This document shows positions 51,401-64,000 of a stretch of DNA of 64,000 bases, one piece after another. Source of the stretch: Paramecium pentaurelia (Eukaryota; Ciliophora; Oligohymenophorea; Peniculida; Parameciidae). The stretch covers positions 10,665 through 74,664 of the forward strand of contig CAJJDO010000170.1 of the NCBI GenBank assembly GCA_905183005.1, read 5' to 3'. The first letter of the stretch is position 1, and the number at the start of each line of letters is the position of its first letter. The notes beneath the pieces were generated by a model that worked only from the letters and a program-made list of their open reading frames with translations, searched no databases and had not been told where the DNA came from. The translations under genes and the position numbers were made by a program.

Positions 51401-53649
51401 ATTGTTTTTTTTTATTCCTAAAATGCATAACATAACAGATTATTCAATTGATTCACTGGAGCAGGTAAATTTAGACTTTACTAATTTCTAATTGCATAAA
51501 TTCAATATTAGTTTTGAATTAAAAAGGACTACACTTTAAGTTATATCTTTAAATTTTTTTATAATTACCAAATTCATTCTGCAATTTATTCATTCCAATA
51601 GTTCTCTATTTATCAAGAGTGTAATTTTAGATATCAAATTGCTAAAATAAACTAATTTATATAACATCTCAAATTAAATTGCTATCAAAATTTTAGCAGT
51701 CATTGATTTTCTTTTTAAAAGAGGTACCCCTCTCATATATATGCTCTTTAAACCATTTTATATTTAAAAAATAATTAGATTTTTTTTATTTTTGAAAATT
51801 GATCCATAATCAATTAAAAGGTCTTCATTCACATTTACTTGAATATCTGTTAATCACTTACTCAATTCTATTGCAGGACGATTAATAATCAATCCTTCTA
51901 TAAATTTTTGGAGAAAAGACAACATACACTAAATTCAATTTGATGAGAGAACCGAGAAAGAACTCATACTCCTTTATACGGTGTTTAAAGATTCGAGGTT
52001 CCTCCAGCCTGGGGTTTCTCTCAAAAATAATCCATTATTGTCAGAAAAAGCCCAAAAAAACTGGATTATTTTGTAATTTTTTCAGGTAGAAGCTTGCAGG
52101 AAATTAAAAGAGTTATTATAACGCTGATGATAATGTGTAACAATTTTTTATGTATAAATGATAGCAGTTTTTATGATAATGCACGTCTAAAGATAATTTA
52201 CTTTTTCAAATTCAATAAAGAATTAGTACTGGATGAATAAATATTTAAATTTTTGAAGTTAAGCAAATTTGAAAATAATGATTTTAAAGGAAAATAAACA
52301 TACAAAAAAATTTTAAGTATAGAATTAAATAGGAAAAGAAAATGGAAAGATTAAATATATAAGGTAACATGTTACATTCATAAAAGCATATTCACTTTAA
52401 TTAATTTTGATTAAATTGTAATTATCATTACAATAAGGATTGTTCATATTCATCTGAATTCTCTTATTTTATTTTTTTTGATATTAAATAAAATTATTTT
52501 AGCTATTAAATGTAATTTTCAATATTTAATTAAGATATGCTTGCCTAAATTTTGATATAACCAATATATTTTAGAAAAGTAGTAACAGAATAAAACATGT
52601 TTTAGTTTTAATCTAAATTTTAAAGCTTCATTAATTGATTTCGAAATGTTGTACAATTTTTCTCACATCATATTTACAAATTAGGGAAAAAATATTCTTT
52701 ATAAAAGTTTGGTTATCATAGATTAATCAATACGAGAATAAAAGGAGTAATTTTTTAATAAAAATTTAAAAGTCTAACGAGTAAAAAATAAGAAAATATT
52801 ATTCCTTCTTTATTGTAATAAAAATTTCTCATAAAAAATATATTACAATTAAACATAATGATTTATCAGATATATTATTATTAATAAAGTTTATTAACAA
52901 TTTCTTGAATTCACATTAAATAAATTTTTCTTTGGATAAGGTGATCTATGCTTCAACTTCTTAATTACGATTAAAATTTACCTATTAAATTTGATTTTTA
53001 ATCTCATTTATAAATTTGAGGCAAAATATCCAATTAAGTTTTATGGTCTTTATCTTACTTAAAATGAAATGAAGTTAATTCAATTATTTAATATAAGATT
53101 GCATCCAATCTTAATTCAATTTTGATATTAATGTCTATCCACATTTTTCTTATTGCAATTAGAGCTATATTGTTAATTTCTAATCTCATGATGAAAATAG
53201 TCACAAAAATAGGACTAGTATTTAAACCTTCTTATAATTAATGTACCATCCTTTACATATTTAAATTCAAGACATCCATAACAGGTTTGAGATAATTATT
53301 ATTTTCAAAAATTATAGCCAATACATTTTAATCTTTAATAATTTTATTAAAAAATATTCTCTAAAGTATTTATCTACCACTGCATATCAGGTTATTCTCA
53401 TTGATTGGAAAAGGGTTTGGATATTAATTGTTTAAAGATGAGAACAAATATCATAAAGCCTATTTACGATGAAAAATAAAAAAAAATTTCCTAAGTCAGC
53501 TTATTAGAGGGAAAGATTAAAGTCCTTATAGAAAAAATGGAGTTAAAAACACTCCAACATTTATGCACCATAGAATGAAAGAGAATAAGAATTAAGAATA
53601 CCATTAATTTAAGTACTTTTTAATATGCCACTACTAAATTAAAGCTTAT
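51401..53649. other. Gene-poor stretch
   Basis: AT-rich; small GC-richer spots near 51880-52080 are unassigned. No supported gene. Confidence 0.35.
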
Positions 53650-54000
53650 AGAATTTAGTGAAATCTTAACTGTTATCTTTATCCTGTAGATTGGCTATTG
53701 ATTAAGTCTTATTGAGAATATAGAAAATTTTGATAACACATTTTAAATCTAGATATTAAACCAGAAAATATTATATCATAAAAATAATACAAATGAATTT
53801 AAAAGACTAACTTCTCTCCCCTGGATATATTAAACTCATCAATTTAGATTATATACATTTATTCAATCATCAAACTGTGTCTGAAGATCATCCCATTAAG
53901 GAAAATAATTATGGTAATAAAGATGATTAGAAAGTCTATTTTATATATTAGTCTATTTGAGTTACTTTATATATTAATATTAACTATAGGTAAATTGCTT
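53650..54000 (+). pseudogene. Protein-kinase catalytic-domain relic
   Basis: LDIKPEN at 53749-53769 is the catalytic-loop motif of eukaryotic protein kinases. After a frame change, GYIKLINLDY (53823-53852) stands where the metal-binding DFG segment is expected, with the Asp-Phe-Gly replaced. A TGA follows near 53960. Upstream N-lobe motifs are not readable. The remnant is partly repeated at 54776 by the assembly duplication. Confidence 0.5.
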
Positions 54001-54733
54001 TGGTCTCAGAAACCTTCAATGAAATTTAAAAATATGGACATCTAATTCTTTTGGAGAGATAAAGACTTCTATTTTTGATACCATGACATTATGGCAAAAT
54101 TCCCTTTTGTGTTCCTCAAAATTTATATCATATATTGATATAATCCAAAACTATTTAATACCAGAGTATTCTTACATTAAGAAGTTGTTAGTTAAAATAT
54201 TTATACTTTGATTCCATATTTAAAAGTAAACAAGGGTGTTTAAGGATTTATGAATTTCTTTTTACAACATCATTCCATTTTTTAATTTTTCTTTATACAT
54301 CTTTTTCCCATTCTATACATCGCAAGATTTAGACTATATCATCTCATTACCTTCCTAAATAGACCGAATAATAAAATCTTTAATATTGAGTATATATATT
54401 TTATTAAAATATTCATTAAACAATCACTTTGATAAGGATATCATAATTACCTAGAATCTTATACTCATTGTAGAGCAGAATTTATGGAAAGTTTGTGCCG
54501 AAACTCTAACCAATTATAGAAAGCATGAAGAAAAAATGCAATGATTAAAAATTAAAATTCTGTGTATTTGCTAAAAGGGTTAAGAAGATATGCAGCCTTC
54601 TTTCTAAATGTGAATATAAATATTGTATAGTTGAATATTGAGTTGTAGTGAATACGTGAAAATATTATATTAGTATATAAATACATGATGAAGGGGATTT
54701 ATAAGAAAATTGTTTAAAAATACTAATATTTAT
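53825..54733. repeat. 909-bp direct duplication, copy 1
   Basis: Reads the same as 54776-55684 at an offset of 951. Copy 1 is followed by 41 unique bases and a single N, a typical unresolved contig overlap. Confidence 0.88.
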
Positions 54734-54774
54734 TTACACTTTCTAGATACTCAAAGATTGGATAGGGAATTTGA

Positions 54775-54775
54775 N
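54775..54775. other. Single-N scaffold join
   Basis: One N directly before the second copy of the 909-bp repeat. Confidence 0.9.
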
Positions 54776-55684
54776 ATATATTAAACTCATCAATTTAGAT
54801 TATATACATTTATTCAATCATCAAACTGTGTCTGAAGATCATCCCATTAAGGAAAATAATTATGGTAATAAAGATGATTAGAAAGTCTATTTTATATATT
54901 AGTCTATTTGAGTTACTTTATATATTAATATTAACTATAGGTAAATTGCTTTGGTCTCAGAAACCTTCAATGAAATTTAAAAATATGGACATCTAATTCT
55001 TTTGGAGAGATAAAGACTTCTATTTTTGATACCATGACATTATGGCAAAATTCCCTTTTGTGTTCCTCAAAATTTATATCATATATTGATATAATCCAAA
55101 ACTATTTAATACCAGAGTATTCTTACATTAAGAAGTTGTTAGTTAAAATATTTATACTTTGATTCCATATTTAAAAGTAAACAAGGGTGTTTAAGGATTT
55201 ATGAATTTCTTTTTACAACATCATTCCATTTTTTAATTTTTCTTTATACATCTTTTTCCCATTCTATACATCGCAAGATTTAGACTATATCATCTCATTA
55301 CCTTCCTAAATAGACCGAATAATAAAATCTTTAATATTGAGTATATATATTTTATTAAAATATTCATTAAACAATCACTTTGATAAGGATATCATAATTA
55401 CCTAGAATCTTATACTCATTGTAGAGCAGAATTTATGGAAAGTTTGTGCCGAAACTCTAACCAATTATAGAAAGCATGAAGAAAAAATGCAATGATTAAA
55501 AATTAAAATTCTGTGTATTTGCTAAAAGGGTTAAGAAGATATGCAGCCTTCTTTCTAAATGTGAATATAAATATTGTATAGTTGAATATTGAGTTGTAGT
55601 GAATACGTGAAAATATTATATTAGTATATAAATACATGATGAAGGGGATTTATAAGAAAATTGTTTAAAAATACTAATATTTAT
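54776..55684. repeat. 909-bp direct duplication, copy 2
   Basis: Starts right after the N and parts from copy 1 at 55685, where this copy continues TATAGTTG (from 55682), a full match to the IES end consensus TAYAGYNR. Confidence 0.88.
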
Positions 55685-56139
55685 AGTTGATATGATACTC
55701 ACTTGCCTGATATTCAGATTAGCTATCCTATTAAAGTGGAAATTTTAAAAGGTAAAAGATGCCAAATATTATTATTCGACTTAGGAGTTGAAAAGTTGAT
55801 GCATTTAGTTATCTAAAAAATACTATTAGTCAAATTATGCATGATATAATAAAAAGTTCAGGAGCATTAAAATTTTAAGTTACTTTACTTTAAGAGCAAA
55901 TATTGCAGGCATAGATTTTGTTAGGTATAAAGAATTAATTGCACAGAGCCAACCCTTTTTAAATTACTTATATATTTGTAGAATATTTTTTCTAAATGAA
56001 AAATATGTTTTGTTTAAGAAATAAAAAGAAGATTTGTCTAAAGCATATTAAATTATGGAATACATCTTTTTGTATAAACTATTAAATTTATGCATTATAA
56101 AAGTGAATTAATTTTCCAAAAATTTCATTATTAAATTAA
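55685..56139. other. Intergenic region before the fourth WD40 gene
   Basis: AT-rich; no separate feature. May begin with IES DNA if the TATAGTTG end at 55682 is real. Confidence 0.35.
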
Positions 56140-57801
56140 ATGTTTAAACCAAAAATGATAGAAATTCAAAAAGATTTTCGATGCTCAAAAGGACATGATC
56201 TACCAGTCATTACTGTAGCACTTGATCCAAAATTATCAAGAGATTAGAGACTCCTATGTACTGAATGTTTAGACGATACAGATTTAGATGCCAAAATGGT
56301 TGGATTAAAAAAAATTATTTCATTAATTGAAGAAAATTAAGTTAAAAAGATGGAAAAAGTAGAAAATATAATAACTAATTAATTAAAATTAGTTGAATCA
56401 TTGCATGATATTGTAGATCAAATGAAATCATTTGTAATCCAATAATTAAGCTAATTGATTACTATTATGATGGACTGGATTCAAAATCTTAAATAATAAG
56501 TGTCATAATATTCTTAATATAGTTTTTATGAAGAATTAGAAATTATGTTTATAAAGTAAAACAAAACTGATGATCACTTATAAATATCTAAAGAAATTTA
56601 GAAAACCAATCTCTGTTGGACTTCAAAATTTAATCCTTAATTAGAATAATTCAATTAATTTGAACAATATAATAAATGTAAGGAACTATTATCTTGTTTA
56701 TTATTAGGTTCTTAGAATTTTGATCAGAGTGAATAAAAATAATTAATCAATATCTAACAAAAAACTAATGAAATAGAATGTTTAAATAGTAATTTAAATA
56801 TAAAAGAATAATAAACTATTTAATCTATTCATCCAATAAATATTAAACCATTCAATTATTAAATACTTCAATAATCTTCTATTTCATAAAGTGATTTGTG
56901 TTTAGCTATAGCAATTGATAATGATTGTTCAACATTGGTGGCTGGATGTGATTCAAAAATTAAAGTATATGAATTCAAATAAGAAATCATCAAAGAAATT
57001 TAAACTTTAAATGAACATAATGGGTGGGTATTTACTTTAAACTTCATGAAGAAATCGAAATAGTTTATATCTGGAAGTGTAGATAAAACTATTAGAATAT
57101 GGAAATAAAATGAAAATAATTTATGGAGTTCATTATAGATATTAAATGGACATAATGAAGGAATCACTTGTTTAGTATTAAATATAAATGAAGATTTAAT
57201 TATATCAGGAAGTTATGATAAAACTATTAAATTTTGGATAAAGAAGAATGAATGGTTATGTTAATAAACAATTACTGATCATTCAGATGAGATATATGGA
57301 TTAAGTTTGAATTAATAATAAAATAGAATAGTATCATGTGGATATGATAAATTAATATTAATAATAGAATATTAAGGATAGAATACAGAATGGAAAGTAA
57401 TACAAAAGATTAATATTGATAATTGTGGATTTAGAATATGCTTTATTGATAATGATATATTCACATTGTCACCATATAATTAAGAATATATATCTGTCTT
57501 TGAAATGGATACTATTAATAAATAATTTACTAAAACTAGAGATATTACTATTAAGTGTGGATCAGATAATAATTGTTTATTTCCTTAATAATACATAAAT
57601 TCAAAATGTATTTTATTGAGTAAGAATGGTGAACATGTCAATTTGATAAGCAAAAAATAAAATGGAGAGTTTTTAACTGAATAATCTATTCATTTTGGAA
57701 CTAATTGCTTAATTGGAGGAATGAGTGAAAATGGATAGTATTTGATCACATGGGATGACAAATCAAATTAAATATAAATTAGGAAATATCATGAATTATG
57801 A
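56140..57801 (+). CDS. Zinc-module / WD40 repeat protein
   Basis: Single exon of 553 residues; ATG at 56140, TGA at 57799. The N-terminus MFKPKMIEIQKDF leads into the module C15, H19, C40, C43 with DQRLLCTEC, nearly the same as the 30390-31949 gene. A coiled, Gln/Lys-rich linker runs from 60 to about 245. WD40 blades fill 250-553; the clearest are FISGSVDKTIRIWKQ and LIISGSYDKTIKFWIKK, followed by IVSCGYDKLILIIE, each introduced by a His-Asn or His-Ser turn. The propeller is closest to the 9172 gene (shared FCYRICF-like and SENGQYLITWD-like segments near the end). Scaffold or adaptor role inferred from the fold. No intron, frameshift or IES. Confidence 0.92.
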
Positions 57802-60800
57802 AAAATAAATAGATATATATATATAAATATATTTTATATGAAATCCCTTTTATTAACACATTTAACAAAACCCTAATTGATTTTTTAAATATAATTGAAA
57901 TGCAAAAAGTTGGGCTTACTTTTTGAAATCAATATTTTTAGCAACAAATTAAAACCAAAAACTCGTTAACATAAGGTATAAAATGTAGAATTATTAATAT
58001 ATTTATTCCCTCAAAATTTTTATACTAATTTATAAAAATTAATTTTATTTTTAATTTGATAATTATTTTGTTTAACAATTTCATTTTATTGAATTAGTAA
58101 AATAAAGATCTCAATTCCATTACAAAAGCTCTTCTAACTAGATTGATTGAAAAATAACTTTAATGGCTAAGAGCCAAAAAATTTTCTTTTTAAGATTTCT
58201 TACTATGTATTTGTCATAATTAATTTAGTGGAGATATCTTCTCTTGATATTCTTATTATTTAACCCTAGTATAGAAATAAATGAATTTAAATTCTATTTA
58301 ATTGAAATGCCTCTTACAATATCTTGCAGAATCTTAGTCTAAAATTAAAATAAATTTGAAATAAAATTTAACCAAGAGTATAATAATTAGTCATATCAGA
58401 AGAAATTAAATTTTTCACAAAGAAATAAATTTTAGAATTCCGAGAAATAATTGCAACTCTTAGTTTTTTTGATAATCCAATCCAATTACTAATTAATTAA
58501 AATTAAGAATTAAATTATTTAAATTAACTGGGTTGGATTGCTTCACAATTTAGAAACTATAACAACAAATGAAAATTCATTATCTTATGATCTTCATCCT
58601 TTTTGATTAATTCCTAATTATTTTCATAATATCATGAGATAACCTATAATTTATACAGTTTATGTCATTCTATTAGATAAATAGATTACAAAGCTTCTCT
58701 TACATAATTTATTGAATTGATTTTTAAGCTATCTAAAAAGCAATAACAAATAGAGCAGGATTCGAATTTTTATATCTTTGATAGCACTTTATACAAATTC
58801 AAATATTAAATAATGCACAAAGGATTCATCATATATGACATATTTAATGATAAATCTTATTCTTTGCAATCTTTTTAATAAATTAATTAGATAATACAGG
58901 ATAGAAATATTAATTTTTTTAATTTTAAATAAGGAAATAGTTCCTATGGTTAAAGTCAAATATCGGTAGTAAATTTATTTAACCTCATTTTTTAACTAAA
59001 ATATCAGCATTTAACAATTTAAGTCTTATCTTTATTTGAGAAAAAATCTTTCTACCAATCTGAAAATAAGAAGGCATAGAGTATTTTGATTTTGAAATTT
59101 TAAGTTTATGAAAAATATCTTTATTAATATGGTAAGTTAATATCAAAACCCTTTAGATTTAATTAGGTAGTTTATGATATAATTTTTTATCCTAATCTGC
59201 TCCTTTGAGGACTTAAGTTGAAAATGGAATAGAAAATAAAATTTTCTTAAATTCTAGTTTTATAAGATGGTATACTATCACTTTCTTTTATACTGTTTTA
59301 CAAAAAGTATCAAAGATTTTTCACCTTAACAGCTTAGTATTAAATTAATATTGAGGGTTAGAAAATAGAACCACTACCTAATTTGCATTGGATGCAAGGT
59401 ATATGATCTGTAAGTATTAATAATTAACCCTTAGCCTTTTTAAAAAACATTGTAATAAGTTATAATATAATTTCAAAGGCAAGATTTTTTATGAATAATT
59501 CGCAAGATATATATTCCTAACATAGTTTCCCTCTATTTTCATTATTACCTAAGTTACCTTTTATGCTACTTAAATAGTATTAAAAACATCATATAAATAA
59601 CTTAAAATCTTGTTGATGCAAGTTGATTATCTATTCTGTTATATATTTATGAAGCTTTTTCAATATGGTTTTTATCCTCTTTTTGTTTCCTAATAAACTC
59701 ATCAAAATAAAATTGATTTCTATAGAGAAAAAGTTAGTTGAAAAGGAGGCTTGAGGGACTGATAGATAGACAATCAGAATTAAAAATGTATACTATGACA
59801 ACATGTAACTGAGTCTATCAAAATTTAATAAAAATTAATAGAATTTTGTTTATGATATTTCTTTTCTTTTTTTTTTAAAAATAAGGACTGAAACAAAACT
59901 CTTGGGAATAATACTACCAACTTTTTAAATTGGTTAAGCACTCAGACCATCTTCTAACATGATCAGACACTCAATTTACTAAAACTTGATAAACTGCCCA
60001 TTTAAATAACAAAAGGGCCCATTATCAAGGGGTGCAGAATTGATGATCTTGAGTAAAATTTATAAAAAAGATTTTTTATTAATGTAGCAAAGATTAGGTT
60101 TCATTTACTGCCAGAAAGTCTCGACCTAGTACTCCAATACGGATAAGATATATAGGATAAATTGGATCTGTGTCTGATAATTTATGGAAGGTATCGATGA
60201 GTATAGACAAAAGATAGGACGAAATATAAAAGGATGGGATTGAGTAGTTGAAAATGAGGATAAGGGAGCAGTTCATTTGATTGTGATAGAATTAAAATTT
60301 ACAAAATGGACAATAATTGTTTAAATTCTATTATAAAGAAATTTTCTAGAGACTACAAATGAAATGTGGTAAAATGGATTAATCTACCTATAATTATGGA
60401 TAACATACAAAATCTATCATGGCATTATTATTATAAGTATCTGGCAGTTTATGGGCATGGATTCAATAACACTTGTTGAAAGTTTACTTATTTATAAGAA
60501 TTACTAAATTTAATACATCCCTTGATGGATAGTAATTGATGAGTTTTAATTTAACAAAGAGTTGATTTTAATTATTGAGAAAAGGAAATTCATATTTTTT
60601 TATGCAGTAAACTCCTGTCTTAAATCATAGAATTAAAAGAAAGTTGGGCTTTCGTTGATTGTCAAAATTCAGAGCATTACAGTATATCCTTTAGTTTTTC
60701 TACTAGCTGGAGAAGGTAAGCTCTGGAATGCAAAAAGAATCTAGTGTAAAGATGATTTTTTTGTATCCAGGTTCACATTATCCACTTTTATTCATATTGG

Positions 60801-62663
60801 ATTTCCCAAAGTCAAAATAATGATCCTAATACCAAGTATGTAATGATTTTAGGGAAAATTATTTTTCTTTTCGTTATGATTATTATAGAACAAATAAGGG
60901 CTAAATTTTAACAATAACTTATCAAAACTTTCAAATAGCATGATTATTCATCATAGCATATCTGACATCATCATTTCCAATTATTCTTTATAATTGTTTC
61001 TTTGTATTAGTCAAATTATATCTAAATTCATATTTAATTTATTCCTACCCTTAATTTGATCACAAAATATTTTCCCTCAATGTAATTTACTTCACTCTAA
61101 TATAGGATTATTAGCTGAAAACAAAATTTCCATAAGTCTACTCAACCTTTTCTTTCAAATTGCTCCTTATACAGTGATATTTCTTGGACTATTCCTTATA
61201 AAACTTATCAAAAAAGATTTAAATCATATTCAATTTAATAATAAATCATCTATCATTCAAATTTCCTATGCTCCTTTTACTTCTCAATTGATAATGATTG
61301 ACTTCGAAATTCCCTATAGTCTAGGATCATCATACAGTACTTTATTATTAATCCTAATCTGAATGGAGTATTATTCTATCTATGTCATAAACTTACTGCT
61401 GAATCCTATAAAATCTATTCCATTTTAATATTTATCAAGTATCTCCAATCTACAATCTTGTAACATCAACCTATAGACATATTGTCATATGAATTTGGCC
61501 CGCTTATAATTAACTTAGGAATCAATTTAATATTTGTACATCAATTATTATATGTACTCTCTCTTTAAATATTTCTTTTCTTTTCCTTTCCAAAACAAGT
61601 CAATGTCACTCTCTTTATCATCAACACTATTATTTTTTCATATTCTATTTTCTTCCTAAAATTTATATTCACTACTGACTCATTTTCAGAATCGTTCTTA
61701 AATCATGATCAATTAAAATTCTCAACTCTTGGTTTTTTTCCTTCTCAATCGATGTTCACTAAAATTTTGAAAATTAGAGCCCCTTCTAGAAATTTCAGAA
61801 ATTTACTTTTTATAAGGTATGATTCACATTATTAAATATATATGATTATTCTTTTAAAAATTTTAAATATATATGATTATTCTTTTTAAGAATTTTAAAT
61901 ATTTATGAAAACAATAGAAATAATAGAAAATAAAAGTTTAATGCTTATTCTCTAAATTTGTATTAACAGTTGTAATATATAAATAACAATAAAATTTTGC
62001 ACAGAAAATATAAAATCTAATTAATTGAATGTAATTACGATCATCTAATTATAATAAGTTTAATTTTAGTACAATCCATTAATTGAAAAATGTTGTCAAT
62101 ATTAAAAAATTTGTTTAAATATTCCTATGATTTCTAATTCAAAATGTAAAATTTTTGATTTTTGTTAGGAAATTACACTTACTGTTAAACAAGTATATAA
62201 GTTCAAAATTTGCTAAATGGTACAATGTCATTATTTTATGTATAATAAAATCGCTTAATAATAAATTAAAAAAATATCTAATTAAATTTTATCATTTCAA
62301 AAATATCAGAAAATTAAAGAAAATGGCTTATAACTTATTGATTTAATTTTAATGGCTGATAGATATTTCTTTTAATTTTTTTTCTAATTACTAGCAAAAT
62401 GATTATTACTAAGATTTAATTATTTGTCATAAAATTTACTCATTAGTTCGAATCCTTCTTCATGTTTTGAAAACTAAGATTTTGTAAAGTTGATTATTAG
62501 AACTCTATTTTTTGAAAGTTTCTCCATTAATTTTAATTCAATATTAAAAATAAATTAATAGATGTAAAGTTATTAACTTTCTTTTGTTAGTATGTTAATT
62601 TTTAGATATTACCCAATTAATATTTTTTAATTGTATATGCAAAAAATTATAAGTTAAATTATA
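57802..62663. other. Long gene-poor stretch
   Basis: No gene I can support. A plus-strand frame of about 200 codons between 58590 and 59210 lacks TGA and contains FYIFDSTLYKFKYQI and HKGFIIYDIFNDKSY; it has no convincing start and no known motif, so it may be a lost gene or chance. A 60-codon minus frame at 60094-60276 is hydrophobic and unrecognised. Confidence 0.35.
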
Positions 62664-62995
62664 CTAAAGTCTTTGAAATGATTGATACCAAAGATTTTTG
62701 AGATTCAGTTCTTCACTCTTTGTTTGAGATAAAGTTTTCATTTTTAATAATAATATTAATTTTCAATAAATCATTACTTGCATTACCATAACTTTAAATT
62801 TAATTAATAAGTTGTAAGACAATATTTTACTTTTCTTTTTAGATTATAGTATTTATATTTTAAATTAGATTTAATATTGATTAACCCATAAAAGGGGTAG
62901 TACTCAGTTCCATTTTTTCCTAGTGCATTTTAAAAAAGAATAAATTCTTTAAATTTGATTTTCATTTCTAAGGATAATACTTATGAATCAACAAA
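62664..62995. repeat. 332-bp duplication at scaffold join, copy 1
   Basis: Identical by eye to 63669-64000 at an offset of 1005; no coding content recognised. Confidence 0.88.
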
Positions 62996-63667
62996 TCATT
63001 AAATATTCTATTGAAATTTTTAAAAGGAAGAGAAGGAAATAAACATAGTTTTAAACAGGTTTATGGTTTATTAGCAATTCGAAGGTGAATAATCACTTGT
63101 TTTCTATATTGTTAACAATTTAATAAAGAGAAATGGGCAAAAAAATGTAGTTGCTGTCTCAATATTAAATAAAAAAATCAAATTTGAAAAGAAAGGTCAA
63201 TATATATCTAGAAAGGAAATGTTTTATTAAACATAGTCAAAAAATTCAGTAGTATAACTATTTATATTAAAATTTAGAAAGTTAGTTTCATTTTTATAAT
63301 TATAAAATAAATAGAATAAATTAAAATGTAATTTAAGTAACTAGAACACATTAATTATTGAATCAAATATATGTAGTTATTATATAACTGTGAACAATCG
63401 ATTTAAATATTTTATTAAAAATATCATATATAAAACCTTTAATTTAAAGTAGCAGACTTTAATGCTGTACAAATTTTAAAAATAATCCAAGTATTTTAAA
63501 TTAATATTTTCTTTTTTCACTTTAAATGTATCATCATTTAAATTTAAAATTAAAATTGATCTATATTCTCATTTTTGCCTTTATTTAATAATTACTTCTA
63601 TATTTGAAATAATCTTTTTAAGATTACTTAAAATTCATTTTGCAAATTTATTTTTAGAAATTTCTCT
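62996..63667. other. AT-rich non-coding stretch
   Basis: Nothing supported; it ends at a single N. Confidence 0.4.
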
Positions 63668-63668
63668 N
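63668..63668. other. Single-N scaffold join
   Basis: N immediately before the repeated 332-bp segment. Confidence 0.9.
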
Positions 63669-64000
63669 CTAAAGTCTTTGAAATGATTGATACCAAAGAT
63701 TTTTGAGATTCAGTTCTTCACTCTTTGTTTGAGATAAAGTTTTCATTTTTAATAATAATATTAATTTTCAATAAATCATTACTTGCATTACCATAACTTT
63801 AAATTTAATTAATAAGTTGTAAGACAATATTTTACTTTTCTTTTTAGATTATAGTATTTATATTTTAAATTAGATTTAATATTGATTAACCCATAAAAGG
63901 GGTAGTACTCAGTTCCATTTTTTCCTAGTGCATTTTAAAAAAGAATAAATTCTTTAAATTTGATTTTCATTTCTAAGGATAATACTTATGAATCAACAAA
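63669..64000. repeat. 332-bp duplication at scaffold join, copy 2
   Basis: Repeats 62664-62995 up to the window end, so the true duplication may be longer. Confidence 0.88.

Noticed and set aside
53825..55684. True 909-bp tandem repeat
   Set aside because: The exact identity, the single N at the second copy's start and the same pattern at two other gaps point to an assembly overlap.
62440..62455. AGTTCGAATCC, similar to a tRNA T-arm/B box
   Set aside because: No matching A box, anticodon arm or acceptor stem lies upstream at a suitable distance.
1..64000. CRISPR arrays, bacterial operons or ribosomal RNA genes
   Set aside because: No spaced direct repeats, Shine-Dalgarno-led gene strings or conserved rRNA segments were seen; the code usage and introns are eukaryotic.

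Overview
The window looks like ciliate nuclear DNA, almost certainly Paramecium. It is very AT-rich. Its real genes can only be read if TAA and TAG code for glutamine and TGA is the only stop. Introns are tiny (21-32 nt), start GTA or GTT and end in AG. Two insertions bounded by TA dinucleotides behave like Internal Eliminated Sequences (IESs), and one is present in one copy of a duplicated segment and absent from the other. With the long stretches lacking intact genes and several decayed genes, this suggests a germline (micronuclear) or mixed germline/somatic draft scaffold; that is an inference. The assembly has three gaps (22536-22621, 54775, 63668), each flanked by duplicated sequence, so the joins are suspect.

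Layout. 1-2619: 3' part of a zinc-module/coiled-coil/TLDc gene. 4772-5807: decayed paralogue with an internal deletion and a 65-bp IES. 9172-10668 and 12955-14628: two intact zinc-module/WD40 genes on the plus strand. 15.7-16.6 kb (minus): non-LTR retrotransposon reverse transcriptase relic. 18108-27473 (minus): one giant gene of about 2714 residues once the assembly duplication is collapsed, coding for a VLIG-type GTPase with a C-terminal Cys/His cluster and VWA domain; a 134-bp IES lies inside it. 30390-31949 (minus): third WD40 gene. 33961-35200: decayed MORN-like gene. 37.8-38.5 kb (minus): decayed poly(A)-binding protein. 41.3-42.65 kb: unidentified coding relic. 42700-45160 (minus): zinc-module/coiled-coil/SPRY gene with five short introns. 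47.1-48.0 and 51.0-51.4 kb: GC-richer unidentified islands. 53.65-54.0 kb: protein-kinase relic. 56140-57801: fourth WD40 gene. 57.8-64 kb: no gene I can support.

How the genes relate. Six genes (one of them decayed) share a small Cys/His module of the form C-x(2,3)-H-x(20,21)-C-x2-C at the N-terminus, and in the coiled-coil genes again after an intron at a conserved position. The module is joined to different C-terminal readers: TLDc, SPRY or WD40 propeller. The zinc/coiled-coil/SPRY layout recalls TRIM proteins without a RING, and the giant GTPase belongs to a family known in vertebrates as interferon-inducible. A defence or stress role for this neighbourhood is only a hypothesis; nothing in the sequence proves it.
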